From: Maratus speciosus
Lineage: Eukaryota > Arthropoda > Arachnida > Araneae > Salticidae
Assembly: GCA_963932465.1 (NCBI GenBank)
Contig: OZ010789.1
Location: forward strand, 591,181,581-591,245,580
Length of the DNA: 64,000 nucleotides
Reading direction: 5' to 3'
Below, one piece after another: positions 22,816 to 33,850 of the stretch. The position numbers were made by a program, and so were the translations under genes. The notes under the pieces are model-generated. The model was not told the origin of the DNA, searched no databases, and saw nothing but the letters and a program-made list of their open reading frames with translations. Positions within the stretch are counted from its first letter, which is position 1. The number at the start of each line of letters is the position of its first letter.

Positions 22816-24484
22816 CACAGTGGGACGTTTTGACGAGCTATGTGGACAAAATTATTTCACTGAAGTTTAATTAGTTTGTGCTGATTTTTGAAATGTATCC
22901 CTAATAAAATAGCTCAAATACTGAGAAATAATTGGCTTACTTAACAATATTGTCAAAATAAAAGTATAATGATTTACAAAGAATGCGTTAAACGTACTTA
23001 TTTAAGTAAAAAACAATTTAATTCACATATATAAGTTAACATTCATTTCTCATTTTATTTTTGTATACTCATATTTACTCTAGAAATTTTTGTAGTCATC
23101 CTGGAAAATAAAATTTTTTAAATAAAATCATATTTAAAAACCTTTAATGTTCTGTGTCACCCTGTAAAACATATAAATGCTACCTAAATTATTTTCGGTT
23201 GAAAAAATGCTGTTGTGTGATTAAATAACCTATATAAATTTTATTCAATTTGGAATAACTTTTCTACATATAGTCCGCAATGCATCCGAATTTTTTATGT
23301 GCCCCTGTAAAAGAAATATAATTGCTACGCAGTTTGTTTTCAATTTAAAAAAATCGATATTGTGTATCTCAATAACCTATAGTAATTTTGTTGAAATTTA
23401 ATTAATTTGAAATTTTTGTTAAAATTTCTGCTTTTTAGCATCAATGTTTCCGAGATTTTTTGTGTGGCCTTGTAAAAAGTGCATAATTTATGCGTTCGTC
23501 AAATTATAATTTAATAGACTTGTCAAAAAACACATGTAAGTAAAGTTTTAGCTCAATTATATGACTGAAAGAAGTTTAAAATTGTCTTGCAAGATTTGAA
23601 CTTGTTTTTATGTTGCCCTGTAAAAAAAGCGTAACTGCTACGTTCCTTAAATTATAATAATATTACATTGTCAGCAGAACTACATATCCTGAGCAAAATT
23701 TTTTCAGCTCAATCAGATAGGTGACATTTGTTTAAAATTAACTTGCAAGTTTTAATCTAAATTTTTGTGAATCCCCGTAGAAACAGTATCCTAAACAAAC
23801 TTCTACGTTCTTTATGTCATAATCATATTGTATTGTCATTCAAATTACACATGTATTCATTGTTTACACACAATAGGTAATTAAATTTCACTTGCAAGAT
23901 TTGAACTAAACATACATACATGTACTGGAAGTTAATATGATGCTTGTTTATTAATAAAAATTTACTGATTTGCAGCTATTTGCTGGAGTTTGTTTAATTT
24001 TTCAATACTTTAGGAATGGCACTTTGATTTTTTAAAAAAATGCTTGTTGCTGAATAATGCTGAATAATTTGTTAAAAGGCAAGATGAAATTTTTAAATCA
24101 ACATCAAGGATCATCCAGAATTTCAACCTTTGAAAAAAGTAGTAAAGCGGGTTATAATTTCAAACAAAAATGGGTTAAATCTGACTTTGACAAAGCTGTG
24201 ACATTAGATCTGCAAACTCGTGCTTTCAAATAAAACAGAATGGTTACGACGTGCTTTCAAACTTAGAGGAAGCTTGTGCAACTTTTGAAACTTCCTCAAA
24301 GCAACTGCGCAAATGGCTACTTTACGGTCACAATTAATCGACACCTCTGATTTTTTACGCCAAAACTAGTACAAATCTCGAATATACAGACATTCAAGCT
24401 ACCAGTACACGCAGTTTTGTTTAATTCCGAGATAATCGGAAAAATGGATTTTGTCTACCTAGATTATCAAAACGTCCCACTGTG
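22816..24484. mobile_element. 1.67-kb non-coding element with CACAGTGGGACGTTTTGA ends
   Basis: The left end CACAGTGGGACGTTTTGA is matched by its reverse complement at 24467-24484, and weaker pairing continues inward to gtggacaaaatt / gtagacaaaatc. No target duplication was found. The interior has no transposase but carries a diverged internal tandem array (see 23090-23900). The family is unassigned. Confidence 0.75.
23090..23900. repeat. Diverged internal tandem array, about 155-bp unit, five copies
   Basis: A phrase of the form cctgtaaaa(n)gcataattgctacg recurs near 23160, 23306, 23471, 23615 and 23775, each time followed by similar sequence mentioning caaattataat and gctcaat. Spacing is 145-165 bp. 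Units are strongly diverged, so the array is old or under no homogenisation. Confidence 0.72.
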
Positions 24485-25419
24485 CACTGTGATTCATTAA
24501 AAATGAAGATTTTTTGATTGATGATTCCATTTACATTATACAAGATTAGAAACATGTTTTTTTAGAAAATTTTAATGTATTTAAAACATACTACTTTGAC
24601 TTTTTTCTCATAACTTACTTCTAACACCAACGTCGTTATAAAATACGTTTCGCGTATTTTTTCTCACATTAACATATGTTAAAACTGTGTATGGTATTCT
24701 GAGTGCCCCATATAGATATACGCAATTTTATACTTTTGAAATGCAATAAAATGTGCATATTAAACCCATGTTTCTGACCTTGTAAGAAACATTTATACAT
24801 TTTTAAAACGAAATTCAATCAGAAAGGCCCGTAAAATAGCACTACTTATATTGAATACCTACTTTTATTGAAATAAATCAAATATTTAAAAGAACATATT
24901 TCCCTATCATGGGACCGTTATTAACTAAGCATCTTTTTTTGTAAGCTACCTTTTAAATGTGTCATTATTTCAATTTTAATGCTTTCCAACATAGTTGAAA
25001 AGTGTTTCTGAATTAGGTTTCTCCGTCTGTCTGTCGTTTCTCCATACTCTACGTGACGTAAATATAGTCAGACTGCGATTCCACATACATACTTTATTAG
25101 TGTTATGGAATGATCTGTATTGAAAATTAATTTTGTAGCATTTATAGTTCTTTTCCAAGAGCACACAAAAGTATTGCGTTACATTACGTTTTATGGGGTA
25201 AATTCCTTTGTGATGTAATTTAATGATATTACACTATTTCAAACCTGCATTTCAACCCACAAGGCGCCTATCTCAAATCTAGTGCGCGTATAACTTATTG
25301 TTCAGTTATAGGAGCACACAGAAATGTCCGGCTACCGTATAACCTATGGACAATAGTAACAGGAAGTGCGTTTTCTTTCGAAGTAGGATTTTCAAAATGT
25401 AAATATATTTATTGCATAT
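24485..25419. other. AT-rich stretch, nothing recognised
   Basis: No supported gene, RNA or paired repeat. Confidence 0.45.
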
Positions 25420-25690
25420 TACATGGTGTGTATAAATTCTATGGATCAAATACAGTGTTGCACAAAAAATTAAGTATATTTCCGTTTATTTGCGGAAATT
25501 GCTGAATGGAAATTTCCAACTGTGCTATGAGTTTAATTCATCTAACTTTTAGCATAATTTATAGTGTACATACCAGACTATAGATCATATGCAGGGCTGC
25601 AGTAAATAATTCGGATATTTTTCAGACTGTTGATGGTACTTTTTGAAATTGGTTTTTCAAATACTTTATGCGTTTTCTAAGTTGTTTACT
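25420..25690. repeat. Dispersed repeat C, copy 1, two tandem units
   Basis: The phrase tgtgtataaattctatggat, then a cagtgttgcacaaaaaatt segment, recurs about 130 bp later as tgtacatacc...agactatagatcatatgcag then ggctgcagtaaataattc. The same unit pair occurs at 50790-51180. The family is unknown. Confidence 0.65.
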
Positions 25691-26299
25691 TAGACGTCAA
25701 GTTTCACCTTGGTAAAAGGAAATGTTTGATTACTATATTCTGGATGTGGAAGGAAATTTTTCATAATTTATTCTGAACTCAAAATTTCTAGTTCATGTTC
25801 ATTTAAATGTACTTAATAACTGAATTGTTACCTTGTTATTAATCCATGTTTGTTTATATGTATGTTTAAGTAGGTTTATATATAATTGTAATCATTAATA
25901 AGTAGTAATAATTTCCAGGTCGATTGCAAAAACGTAAAAAACAAGCATGTTGTTAAATTTTCTCAGATTTCTAGACATGTAAGGGAAAAATTTATTTTCT
26001 GGAAGGCGAAATCTATTCGCGAGAAAAGAATATATTTTATAAAATATATTGCACAAAACAAAAAATATATATATATTGAGTAAGACAGTTGTACGTTTTC
26101 AAACAAACTTTGAAATATACACACTATTTTTTTTTCACTCATTTTACTTTTGTTAGCTTTGTAAGAATCATAAAATACGAGTGTAACAAAACATGAAAGA
26201 TATTTCTGAAACGACATGCATTATTTACATTCAAATGTGCTCGATATATTAAAGCCTTACATTTACAATATTGACCATGACATGTTTGAAAATTGTGTT

Positions 26300-26300
<1 letters not shown>

Positions 26301-26346
<46 letters not shown>
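26301..26346. repeat. (AT)n(GT)n compound microsatellite
   Basis: About 15 AT dinucleotides followed by about nine GT. Predicted peptides across it (IYIYIYMCVCVC) are artefacts. Confidence 0.95.
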
Positions 26347-26754
26347 TATATACGTTTCTGCTATTTATCTCTTAGCTTCCGTTTTCAGAAATACATTTTT
26401 ATAATGTATTTGGAAAACATATCATATTTTCGTTATTTAAAGAGAGAAAAACATATTTGTTTAAAAATACAAGTCACTCTTAAGCAATTTTGTGTTTTTA
26501 TTTGTAATTTAATTTGTAAAGTGTTTTACCATTTCACTTAAATAAAAGTAAAGAAATAATTTTGTGCAATTTGAGCTCGTTTTTAAAGATAAAGAAGCTA
26601 TTTAAAATGATTAGAACAGAAAAATAAGTAGAAAGTTTCATTTTTTGATCGTCTTCTTTCTTTAATAATTATTTGAATTTCAAACACAGCAAAAAAAGTA
26701 AACATTCCTTATTAATAAAAAAAAATAATCATTGTTTAACGTCTGATATACGAT

Positions 26755-26776
26755 TAATATATATATATATATATTA
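26755..26776. repeat. (AT)n microsatellite
   Basis: Short AT run just to the right-hand, 3' side of the minus-strand hammerhead-like core. Confidence 0.9.
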
Positions 26777-26832
26777 CAATTTATCAGATAGTAAAAATTA
26801 CAAAAATACATTTTATACAATTAAAAAACAAA

Positions 26833-26866
26833 CGTTTCGAGCTAAATTCTAGCCCCTCATCAGTGC
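26833..26866 (-). ncRNA. Hammerhead-ribozyme-like core
   Basis: Read on the minus strand this is CTGATGA (26857-26863), a stem-loop (GGGCTA pairing with TAGCTC around a five-base loop), then GAAAC (26834-26838). That is the conserved core order of a hammerhead ribozyme: CUGAUGA, helix II, GAAA. Helix II has six pairs, one of them G-U. I could not find a convincing helix I or the GUH cleavage site, so activity is not shown. Such cores are known at the ends of Penelope-like retroelements and retrozymes; no RT is visible here, so this would be a fragment. Confidence 0.55.
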
Positions 26867-26889
26867 AATAAAAAACATTCAAATGACCG

Positions 26890-27099
26890 GAAAACTATAT
26901 ATCATGTTTACATTTAATAATTATTAGCAGTTAAAATTAAAGAAAGTATAAAAAATATCAAAGCAATGCTGTGTATTCAGGTGGAAGTGCACATGACTCA
27001 TTATTTGGCAAAGTTTGCTTGTGAGTGAACACAACTTCCAGGAATACTCTACTTTTAACATTATTGCAAACGGATCTCATAACTGTCACATTTGAGAAC
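26890..27099. other. Unassigned sequence between the hammerhead-like core and repeat D
   Basis: Possibly part of the same retroelement fragment as the core; nothing diagnostic was seen. Confidence 0.3.
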
Positions 27100-28165
27100 G
27101 CCTTTACTGCTAACAATTTTTAACCCCTTACTAACTTTGCAACTAATTAAAACAGAAGAAAGTTACTGGTACTAAATCATTGGAAATAAAGTCTATTTTA
27201 AAATGATGGATATAAAATGTGCTTAGGTTCTATTCTACAAATCAAAATCAAACCAAACTTTGTTTTTTTTTTCAATGACAACACCCAATTTGGACGATAT
27301 ATTTTAAATCTTCCGTTCAAGCTATGTCCGAAACAAAATTTCAAGTCATTTGAAGGATAAGATTTTGAATTAGACACATTTGAAATTTCGTGCTTCTAAT
27401 GTTAAATTATATTTTCATATTTTTTATTAATATGCTTTAAATTATTATCTTAATGCGATAATTTTTGTTTGGTTATAATAATAAAAATCCCAAATATAAA
27501 TACATTGAATTTGTAATTTAGAAAATATTATAATATGCATTATGAATTATTAAATTATTAAATTATTTTTCGAAAAAAATATGAGTTGCAACCAACAATT
27601 TGTTTGATAGATTTATATTTATAATACCCTGCTTTATGCGATTAATCAATTTGAAATCCATCTTCCAAAAAGTTTTCAAATTAGGATTTAAACTAGTCAA
27701 AATGGCGGTTTAAGCTGCAATCTATGATGAATAGAAAAATTGTAATTTGAAGAAATACATATTTTACTCATTTGTTGAAACATTTTGACTGGTAATATTC
27801 GAAACATATTAAGCGATTAAAATGATCATATTGGCAAGAAATAATACATTAATAAAAGTGACATAGTCATAATAATCGAGTAACGAACTTCAATTTGGAT
27901 ACTGCCCCGTATACATGCTCATTTTAAAATAATTAATTTCTCTGAAACTAATCATACGTTACATTAAAATTTGGTTTTAGGCTAATTGGAGGGTGTAGAA
28001 TTTATTTATGCTGGCAAACTTGGGTATTGAAAAATACACTACTGAAAAATACGAAGTTTGGGTTCGTTTGTATAAGTATATGTCCCCCCCCCCCCCAAGA
28101 AAAACAAATTTTATATACTACATTTAGAAGTAAACTTTATTTCCAATCTGTCGTTTTTGTGTGAA
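27100..28165. mobile_element. Foldback element family D, copy 2 (ends worn)
   Basis: Shares long stretches with the better-preserved copy at 38626-39713, including gaagaaagttactggtacta, aaaccaaactttgttttttt, catattggcaagaaataata and acgaagtttgggttcgtttg. As in that copy, the left and right parts are inverted versions of each other around a central region near 27650. Terminal bases are not preserved. A C14 run at 28083-28096 lies in the right arm. Non-coding. Confidence 0.78.
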
Positions 28166-29166
28166 TGAACTCAACAGCTTTTTCAATACGAGAAACATAC
28201 TTCAGATTATTTTCGAAAACAAAATCTAAAGACGTGCAATAATCCATACTATAGACCTCTTAAAAACATCCCCATTTAATTCTTCGTGTCCGTAACATGT
28301 CCTTCACATCCTTAATAGGCATTCTACACAATTTTGCAGTATTTCGGGTTTTAAGTATAATTTCCGTTGTAACAAGAGCTAAATAATAGTCAATCAGTAA
28401 AAATGAGAAATAAAGTGTAGATATATTTACTTTTCATTTCTTTAAATAGAATTAAGCAGTCTACCTATATTAAAAAGTCTACCTATATTACATATTTCAG
28501 CGAAAAATATTATTTCAATATTTTAAAATTTAGCAATTAAGTTAAAAAATGCTCCGGTAAAAAAATATGAAAATTCTAACATTACAATATTTCATTTTGA
28601 AAAATCTTTTTCTCTGTTCTTTCGCAAGTAAGTTTCTATGTTCTTTCGCAAGTAATATTCTTCCTATGGATATTTTGAAAGAATGAAGAAAATTATTTTA
28701 ATATTTCTAAAAGCAAGTATGTATTTATAAAAAAGCCTTAAGCGCATCTGACGAAATTTGATTTTTCAAAATACTAGAGAAATATATTTGCAGCAAACAT
28801 TTATATATATATGTATAAATGTCGAAATTCATATATTCATTTTTCTTTTAAGCATGAAAAGGTAGAATGTTTTTTAATAAATATTTGCAAAAAAATATAT
28901 TACGTAAGATGTATTTTAAAGTACAATTTTCTGATTGATGTTAAGTGGAATATTTATATCTTGCTGAAACACATAAAACTAAATGTCTTTAATGATCTGA
29001 TACAAGAATAATATTTCCTCTAATATTACATTAAATTATTAAAAAAATGAAAGAAGTATAAGTTTTGGTTATTTAAAATTTATTTTGATGTAATAGTTTG
29101 ATCGCAAACTACAGTAATAGCGAAAATTGTTTTTTTTTCTTTTTTATATATATATATATATATATA
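28166..29166. other. AT-rich stretch, nothing recognised
   Basis: No supported gene. There is a local direct repeat, tttctctgttctttcgcaag and ctatgttctttcgcaagtaa, near 28610-28660. (AT)n at about 29144-29166 abuts the next element. Confidence 0.4.
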
Positions 29167-30850
29167 TTCATGTTTATAGATTAGTGTGCTTATAGAATAT
29201 ATCAATTTCCACTAAAATACAAATATTTATATATCAAATTCGAGGAAATGTTATATAGAATTTAATAAAAAAAAAGAATCAAAATATCTGCTTTACAAAA
29301 CAGTTACACTTACTTTAGCGTAAAATATAAACGGAATTAATCATGAATGCCGAAGTGCATTGTAATAAAAGCTTCCTAGCCAATAACAATGACTGTTCTG
29401 AGAACCAATCAAATGCCAGTAACTAAACTGTAGTATGATTTGATTTGTAAAAGGGGCATTTTGCTGGAATGAATTTTGCAGAAGGGTGAATATTAGTATA
29501 ATTAAATAGAATAATGCTTTTTTTAAATATTTCTATTTTTTTTTAAATCAATAATTTAAAACAATGTCATCAATAAGAAGAACGCATTGGACACCCACAA
29601 AAAGAAGAGGAATTATAATATTGAGAGAAAGTAGTCTCTGTTATGAAGAAATTGTAAGACAGGATGGTCGATCAATCACTTTATCTGGTGTATGAAAGTT
29701 GTGCTTACATTATGAAGAAACTAAATCAGTGATGAAAAAGGCAAGATCAGCCAAAAAAAAAAAAAAAAAAAAAATGTACAAGTGCTTGTAACGATATGAA
29801 TATAAAAAGGATATCCCTCAAAGATAGAATAATTTCATCAAATGCTGTTAGGTGTGAAATGAATGCAATGGGTATTTCAGTTAGTTCAAGGACAATAAGG
29901 AGAAGATTAGCAGGTTTTGGACTAAAAGGTAGAATTCCGAGGAGAAAACTATTTTAAATCTTCAGCAATGCAAGAAAAGAGTTCAGTGGGCAAAACAACG
30001 CATTAATTGTTCAGAAAATCAGTGAAAATAAATAACATCGAGCGAAGAGAGTTAAATATCGCTCTTTACTAGTGTTGAGTGAAAATATGTGAGACGTAGA
30101 ATAGGGGATGAACTGCATTCTGATTGCATTGAAGAAACTACAAAGAACCCGACAAATATATGGATTTGGGTCTGTATGTTTGCAGATTATGTGAACCGCA
30201 TTAAAATGATTGATAGCATTCTGAATGTAAAAAAAAAAAAAAAAAAAAAAAAATAAATAAATAAACATAGAAAGTGTCCTGGAACCAAAATTGATAACTT
30301 CCATCAGGATTCTCTTCCCCAATAAAGCACCATTTATCTTTCAGCCTGATTCAGCTTGATGACATACAGTAAACAATATGCGAAGAATGGTTTAAAAATA
30401 AAAGCATACCATTATTGCCCTGGCCAGGAAAAAGCCCTGGTCTAATTCCTATAGAAATTTTGTGGCGCGTTTGAAAATCCTCGTACAAAAAAAACGTCCA
30501 TCTAATAAAACGCAACTTATTGGAAATATAATTGATTTTTACCATCATGTAATTAAAAAGGATGAAGTTCAAACACTAGTTATTTCACCGAAAAGACACT
30601 GTGATTCTGTAATAAAAAACAGTGGCTATCATACTAAATATTGAGTAAATGTAACTTTAAAATACAATGAAATCTATGATAGATCTTACTTTTTGTAAGC
30701 ATAACTTGTTTTTTGTAATGCAGATATTTTATTTATGATTTTATATTAAATTGTACATTTAATATCCTTGAATTCGATATATAAACATCTATACTTAAGT
30801 GAAATTTATTATATTTTTCAAGTAAAGAAAGTTATAAAACATGAAAAAAA
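29167..30850 (+). mobile_element. Tc1-like transposon (copy 2), terminal ends lost
   Basis: Matches Tc1 copy 1 from its subterminal region (catgtttatagattagtgtg) through the transposase to the opposite subterminal end (gttataaaacatga). The outermost bases with CAGTGG are missing; on the left they are replaced by an AT microsatellite. Unlike copy 1 it has no large insertion, but it carries two A-rich expansions (29754-29774 and 30230-30251). Confidence 0.9.
29564..30644 (+). pseudogene. Tc1-like transposase pseudogene
   Basis: The transposase would cut and paste the element at TA sites. ATG at 29564 opens with a basic helix-turn-helix region (RTHWTPTKRRGIIILRESS, then EEIVRQDGRS), which stops at TGA after about 42 codons. 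Later pieces include a second DNA-binding segment (SVSSRTIRRRLAGFGL type, near 29885), the region before the catalytic Glu around 30410-30460, and an intact C-terminal run to 30644 (LKILVQKKRPSNKTQLIGN near its start, NSGYHTKY at its end). Several frame changes and A-runs separate the pieces. About 340 codons is the usual family length, and the remnant spans that. Confidence 0.88.
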
Positions 30851-31185
30851 AATCATAAATTTTCCTTTAAAATATTCGTAAGCAGAATTATTTCAGCAGT
30901 CTTTACAATATAAAATGAATTCCTTGTAGACGAGATAATAACAGACAGGTTGGTAGCTTCTGGAGAGAACGGACGTGTTTTCTCAGTGCTGATCGTTTTA
31001 TTTTCAAGAGATCGTGGACGCAGTTCAATGTTTTAAGAACGTGCGGGATCTTTTGCGAGTATTATCAAATGAGCTGTGGTGCTGATAGTGACATTTAATA
31101 GTGACTGGTTCCTACTAATAAGTGACTGTTTTATGGACTTGATGCATCAAAGTAATGAACGATAGAGGGTTCACCGACGTCAATA

Positions 31186-31716
31186 ATGGGTAATGAGGAC
31201 AATGCACTTCGCATCCTAAATGGCGAAGAAAAATCGGATTTGGCTGCTGCGTGGATGGAATTTCCCGGAGTAGCGGATGAAGTACAAAGATTGATAGTGC
31301 AGCAATTCTTACAAGATTGTTACAACTACATAATGAGACTTTTAAGCAAAGATGACTACCTGACAAATCCTCAACACAAGACTAGTGTGAGTAATCTTCT
31401 TAATAATCTTATGTTTTTGTTCAATGAGCCATTTGACCCCCATAAATTAAGTCAGTTAAGAGAGTTTAAAACTTTTATCTATGATCATGACTATGATCTA
31501 ATTGATATCTTAACAAAACTCAAGGCAATTGTGGTGAACTCAGATGACGGCTCCACTCTTGCTAATACCCTAAAACGTAGAAGAAATGAACTTAAATCTA
31601 CTATTCCCTTAAAGAATAAATATGCCCATATTTCAGAAAAATATCTTGAAGAAATAACATGGATTCAACTAATCCCCCTCAAGGAGAGTCAGCCGGTAGC
31701 TCCACTACTGATGTAG
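31186..31716 (+). CDS. LINE upstream ORF, or N-terminal part of ORF1
   Basis: 176 codons opening MGNEDNALRILNGEEKSDLA. Mostly helical and charged with no zinc motif. I do not recognise a domain. It overlaps the next frame (start at 31659) by 58 bases, and its last 19 codons look like off-frame translation of that region. Two readings are possible. It may be a separate short ORF ahead of ORF1, overlapped by it, or the N-terminal domain of ORF1 separated by a one-base shift near 31655. A clean ATG at 31659 followed by a plausible low-complexity N-terminus (DSTNPPQGESAGSS) leaves both open. Confidence 0.55.
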   Translation: MGNEDNALRILNGEEKSDLAAAWMEFPGVADEVQRLIVQQFLQDCYNYIMRLLSKDDYLTNPQHKTSVSNLLNNLMFLFNEPFDPHKLSQLREFKTFIYDHDYDLIDILTKLKAIVVNSDDGSTLANTLKRRRNELKSTIPLKNKYAHISEKYLEEITWIQLIPLKESQPVAPLLM

Positions 31717-32204
31717 CCCCTAAAAAACTAAAAATTCACCCCTTCTATATTGAGTTCAAAGGCAAGTGGACAGAGCTTGCAAGTGAAATTAAAAAACTTA
31801 ATGGCAGCAATCCCTTGATTAATCTTGATGGAGAACTACTTAAAATTCATTGTAAAACTGATGCAGATTTCCGTAAAACCCAAGACTATCTTGATTACAA
31901 AACAATCCCTTATACAACCCTGAGCCCCACGGAACAGCGCCCCAGGAAAGTTGTCATTAAGAGAATTCCCCCATATACCGACCCTCAGGTCATAATTGAA
32001 GCTCTGAAAGAGCATAATTTCGTGGCCAAAAGAGCCTCGATGATGAAAAGTAGGAAAACCGGTCGACCAATGCCCCTCTACGTCGTCAATGATCTTCCAT
32101 GCGATAAATTCGAAGAAATTTACCAAATCCATGAAATTTGCTACATTAAAGTAGATATTGAGCGCTTTAAAGACACTAACATCGTTAAGCAATGCTATCG
32201 TGCC
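31659..32204 (+). pseudogene. LINE ORF1, RNA-binding part
   Basis: Gag-like nucleic-acid-binding protein. After a Ser/Pro-rich start there is a fold with the conserved Jockey-type segment PRKVVIKRIPPYTD, then the KTGRPMPLYVVNDL region and the V-D-I-E-R-F strand, leading to QCYR, the first cysteine of a zinc knuckle. The frame is lost within a few bases of QCYR (about 32200) by a one-base deletion, and the remaining zinc knuckles are in the next frame. Confidence 0.8.
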
Positions 32205-32833
32205 AGAAATTTGGCCATTCCAGCGAGATTTGCCGCCTGCCGCCAAAATGCGCCAAATGTTCAGAAGAACATCTAACTCCCCAGTGCAATAAAATTGATA
32301 AGATCATCCCCAAATGTTCAAATTGTTATGGTGAGCAAGTGGCTACTTACCGCGGTTGCCCTAAAACTACCCAGTTTCAACAAAAACAGCAGGACTCCAA
32401 AACCGTCCGTAAAGATAATCCTAAAACCATTCCGAATGCAATGGCAGAACTCTTATCAACTTATAACTATGTCCTTAATCCAGAGGCCAAAAAACCTGAA
32501 GAAATACCTAAAGGAACTACTGAAGCCCCGGCCCAGCTCCCTTCACCCACCCAAGACCCTAATTCTGAAAACACTACACAAAATAAGCCAAATGACACTA
32601 AAAAAGCAACACCGGAACAACCCACTAACTCTAATTATGCTAATGACCTAAAAGAAATACTCAAGACCTTCAAGGAGATGAAAGAGCTCCTGAAATTTAA
32701 CAAATTCATCCAATGTTTCAAAAATATTGCTAACCAAACTAAAAATATACAAGACCCAATTGAAAAAATACTCATCCTTATGAGTGCTATAGAAACCTTA
32801 GCCACGGAATTTAACACATTTAATGATGAGTAA
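32198..32833 (+). pseudogene. LINE ORF1, zinc-knuckle part and tail
   Basis: Continues ORF1 one frame over. Visible are CQKFGHSSEIC and CAKCSEEHLTPQC, then a third cysteine-rich segment CSNCYGEQVATYRGC. A long polar Pro/Thr/Gln/Lys-rich tail and a C-terminal amphipathic stretch (EILKTFKEMKELLKF) follow. The stop at 32831-32833 overlaps the start of ORF2 (ATG at 32823), a typical tight ORF1-ORF2 junction. Confidence 0.82.
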
Positions 32834-33539
32834 TTCCTCTTCTACCTTTTCCTCACTAATTTTTCTTTCCGGGAACTGTGACTCCTTGCAAAATACACTT
32901 AACGAACTTAAACTCTTTATTCACGAACATCCCCAAATTGATGTAATTTTCTTACAAGATACTTTTAGCCCCACTTTCAATATTAACATCCCTGGGTACA
33001 GGCTATTCCATACACCTCGTGCGGATGGTACGCACAGAGGAGGCACCGCTATTTACATCAAAAACCATCTTCCACACTACCAATCGCACAACCACACCTT
33101 TAATGACCTTGAGTACACTAGTATAAATCTACAACTTCCTAATATCAATATTAAATTAGCTTCTATTTATGCTCAACCCACTGGTAACTTACCTGTTAAT
33201 AGTCTTACACAGCTTTTTTCTCAACATCACCGCTGCTTTTTCGTAGGCGATTACAACGCCAAAAGCAGACGCTGGAATTGCCACGGCAATTCTCGGCGGT
33301 GTGTCTGTCTTCACAATTTAGTCCAAAACTTAAAATTAAATCTTCATGCACCACCCAGACCAACACACATTACCACGGTGCCTGATGCCCGGGACTCTAT
33401 CATTGATCTTGCTCTTTCCAAAAATCTTCCCTACCCTATCAACTCTACGGTTATTAACGATCTTTCTTCTGATCACTTACCTGTTTGCTTTAAAATTGAT
33501 ATAATTAATCCTCTTCCCCCCCCCTTCCGTGGCTATTGA
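32823..33539 (+). pseudogene. LINE ORF2, AP-like endonuclease
   Basis: The endonuclease that nicks target DNA for target-primed reverse transcription. Seen in order: GNCDSL where the family usually has an Asn-containing N-A-N-S motif; FLQDTF, where the catalytic Glu of LQE is Asp; GGTAIYIKNHL; SIYAQP; GDYNAKSRRWN with the Asp/Asn pair; DSIIDLALS; and SDHLPV with the terminal Asp-His. The Glu-to-Asp and Asn changes suggest weakened or lost activity. The frame breaks in a run of nine C at 33518-33526 and continues in another frame from 33529. Confidence 0.88.
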
Positions 33540-33850
33540 CTGGAATAAATTCACTAATTATCTTAATTCTCGGGACATCATCTTCCCAGAAATTAATAAC
33601 ACCAATGACATTGATGCGGCTGTTGAACATCACAACTCTCACATCACTAACGCTCAAAATTTTTCCACATTTAATACTTTCAAAAATAATTTTGCCTTCG
33701 TCCCACCCCGCTATATTTACAATCTTATCGAACAGCGTAATCGGCTCCGGCGACAATTTCAAAATTCAAGAGTCCCCTCCATTAAACCCCCTCTCAATAG
33801 GTTAAACAATAAAATTAAAAACAGTCTCTACAAAGAAACCAGAAAAATTG
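33529..33850 (+). pseudogene. LINE ORF2, linker between endonuclease and RT
   Basis: Opens AIDWNKFTNYLNSRDIIF, then an Ala/His-rich helix and PRYIYNLIEQRNRLRRQF, the usual linker region of Jockey-type ORF2. The frame shifts again near 33845, ahead of the RT. Frames before and after agree with the rest of ORF2, so these are simple indels. Confidence 0.8.

Noticed and set aside
30011..30322. 103-codon minus-strand frame with a poly-Phe run
   Set aside because: Antisense of the Tc1 pseudogene and an A-rich expansion.
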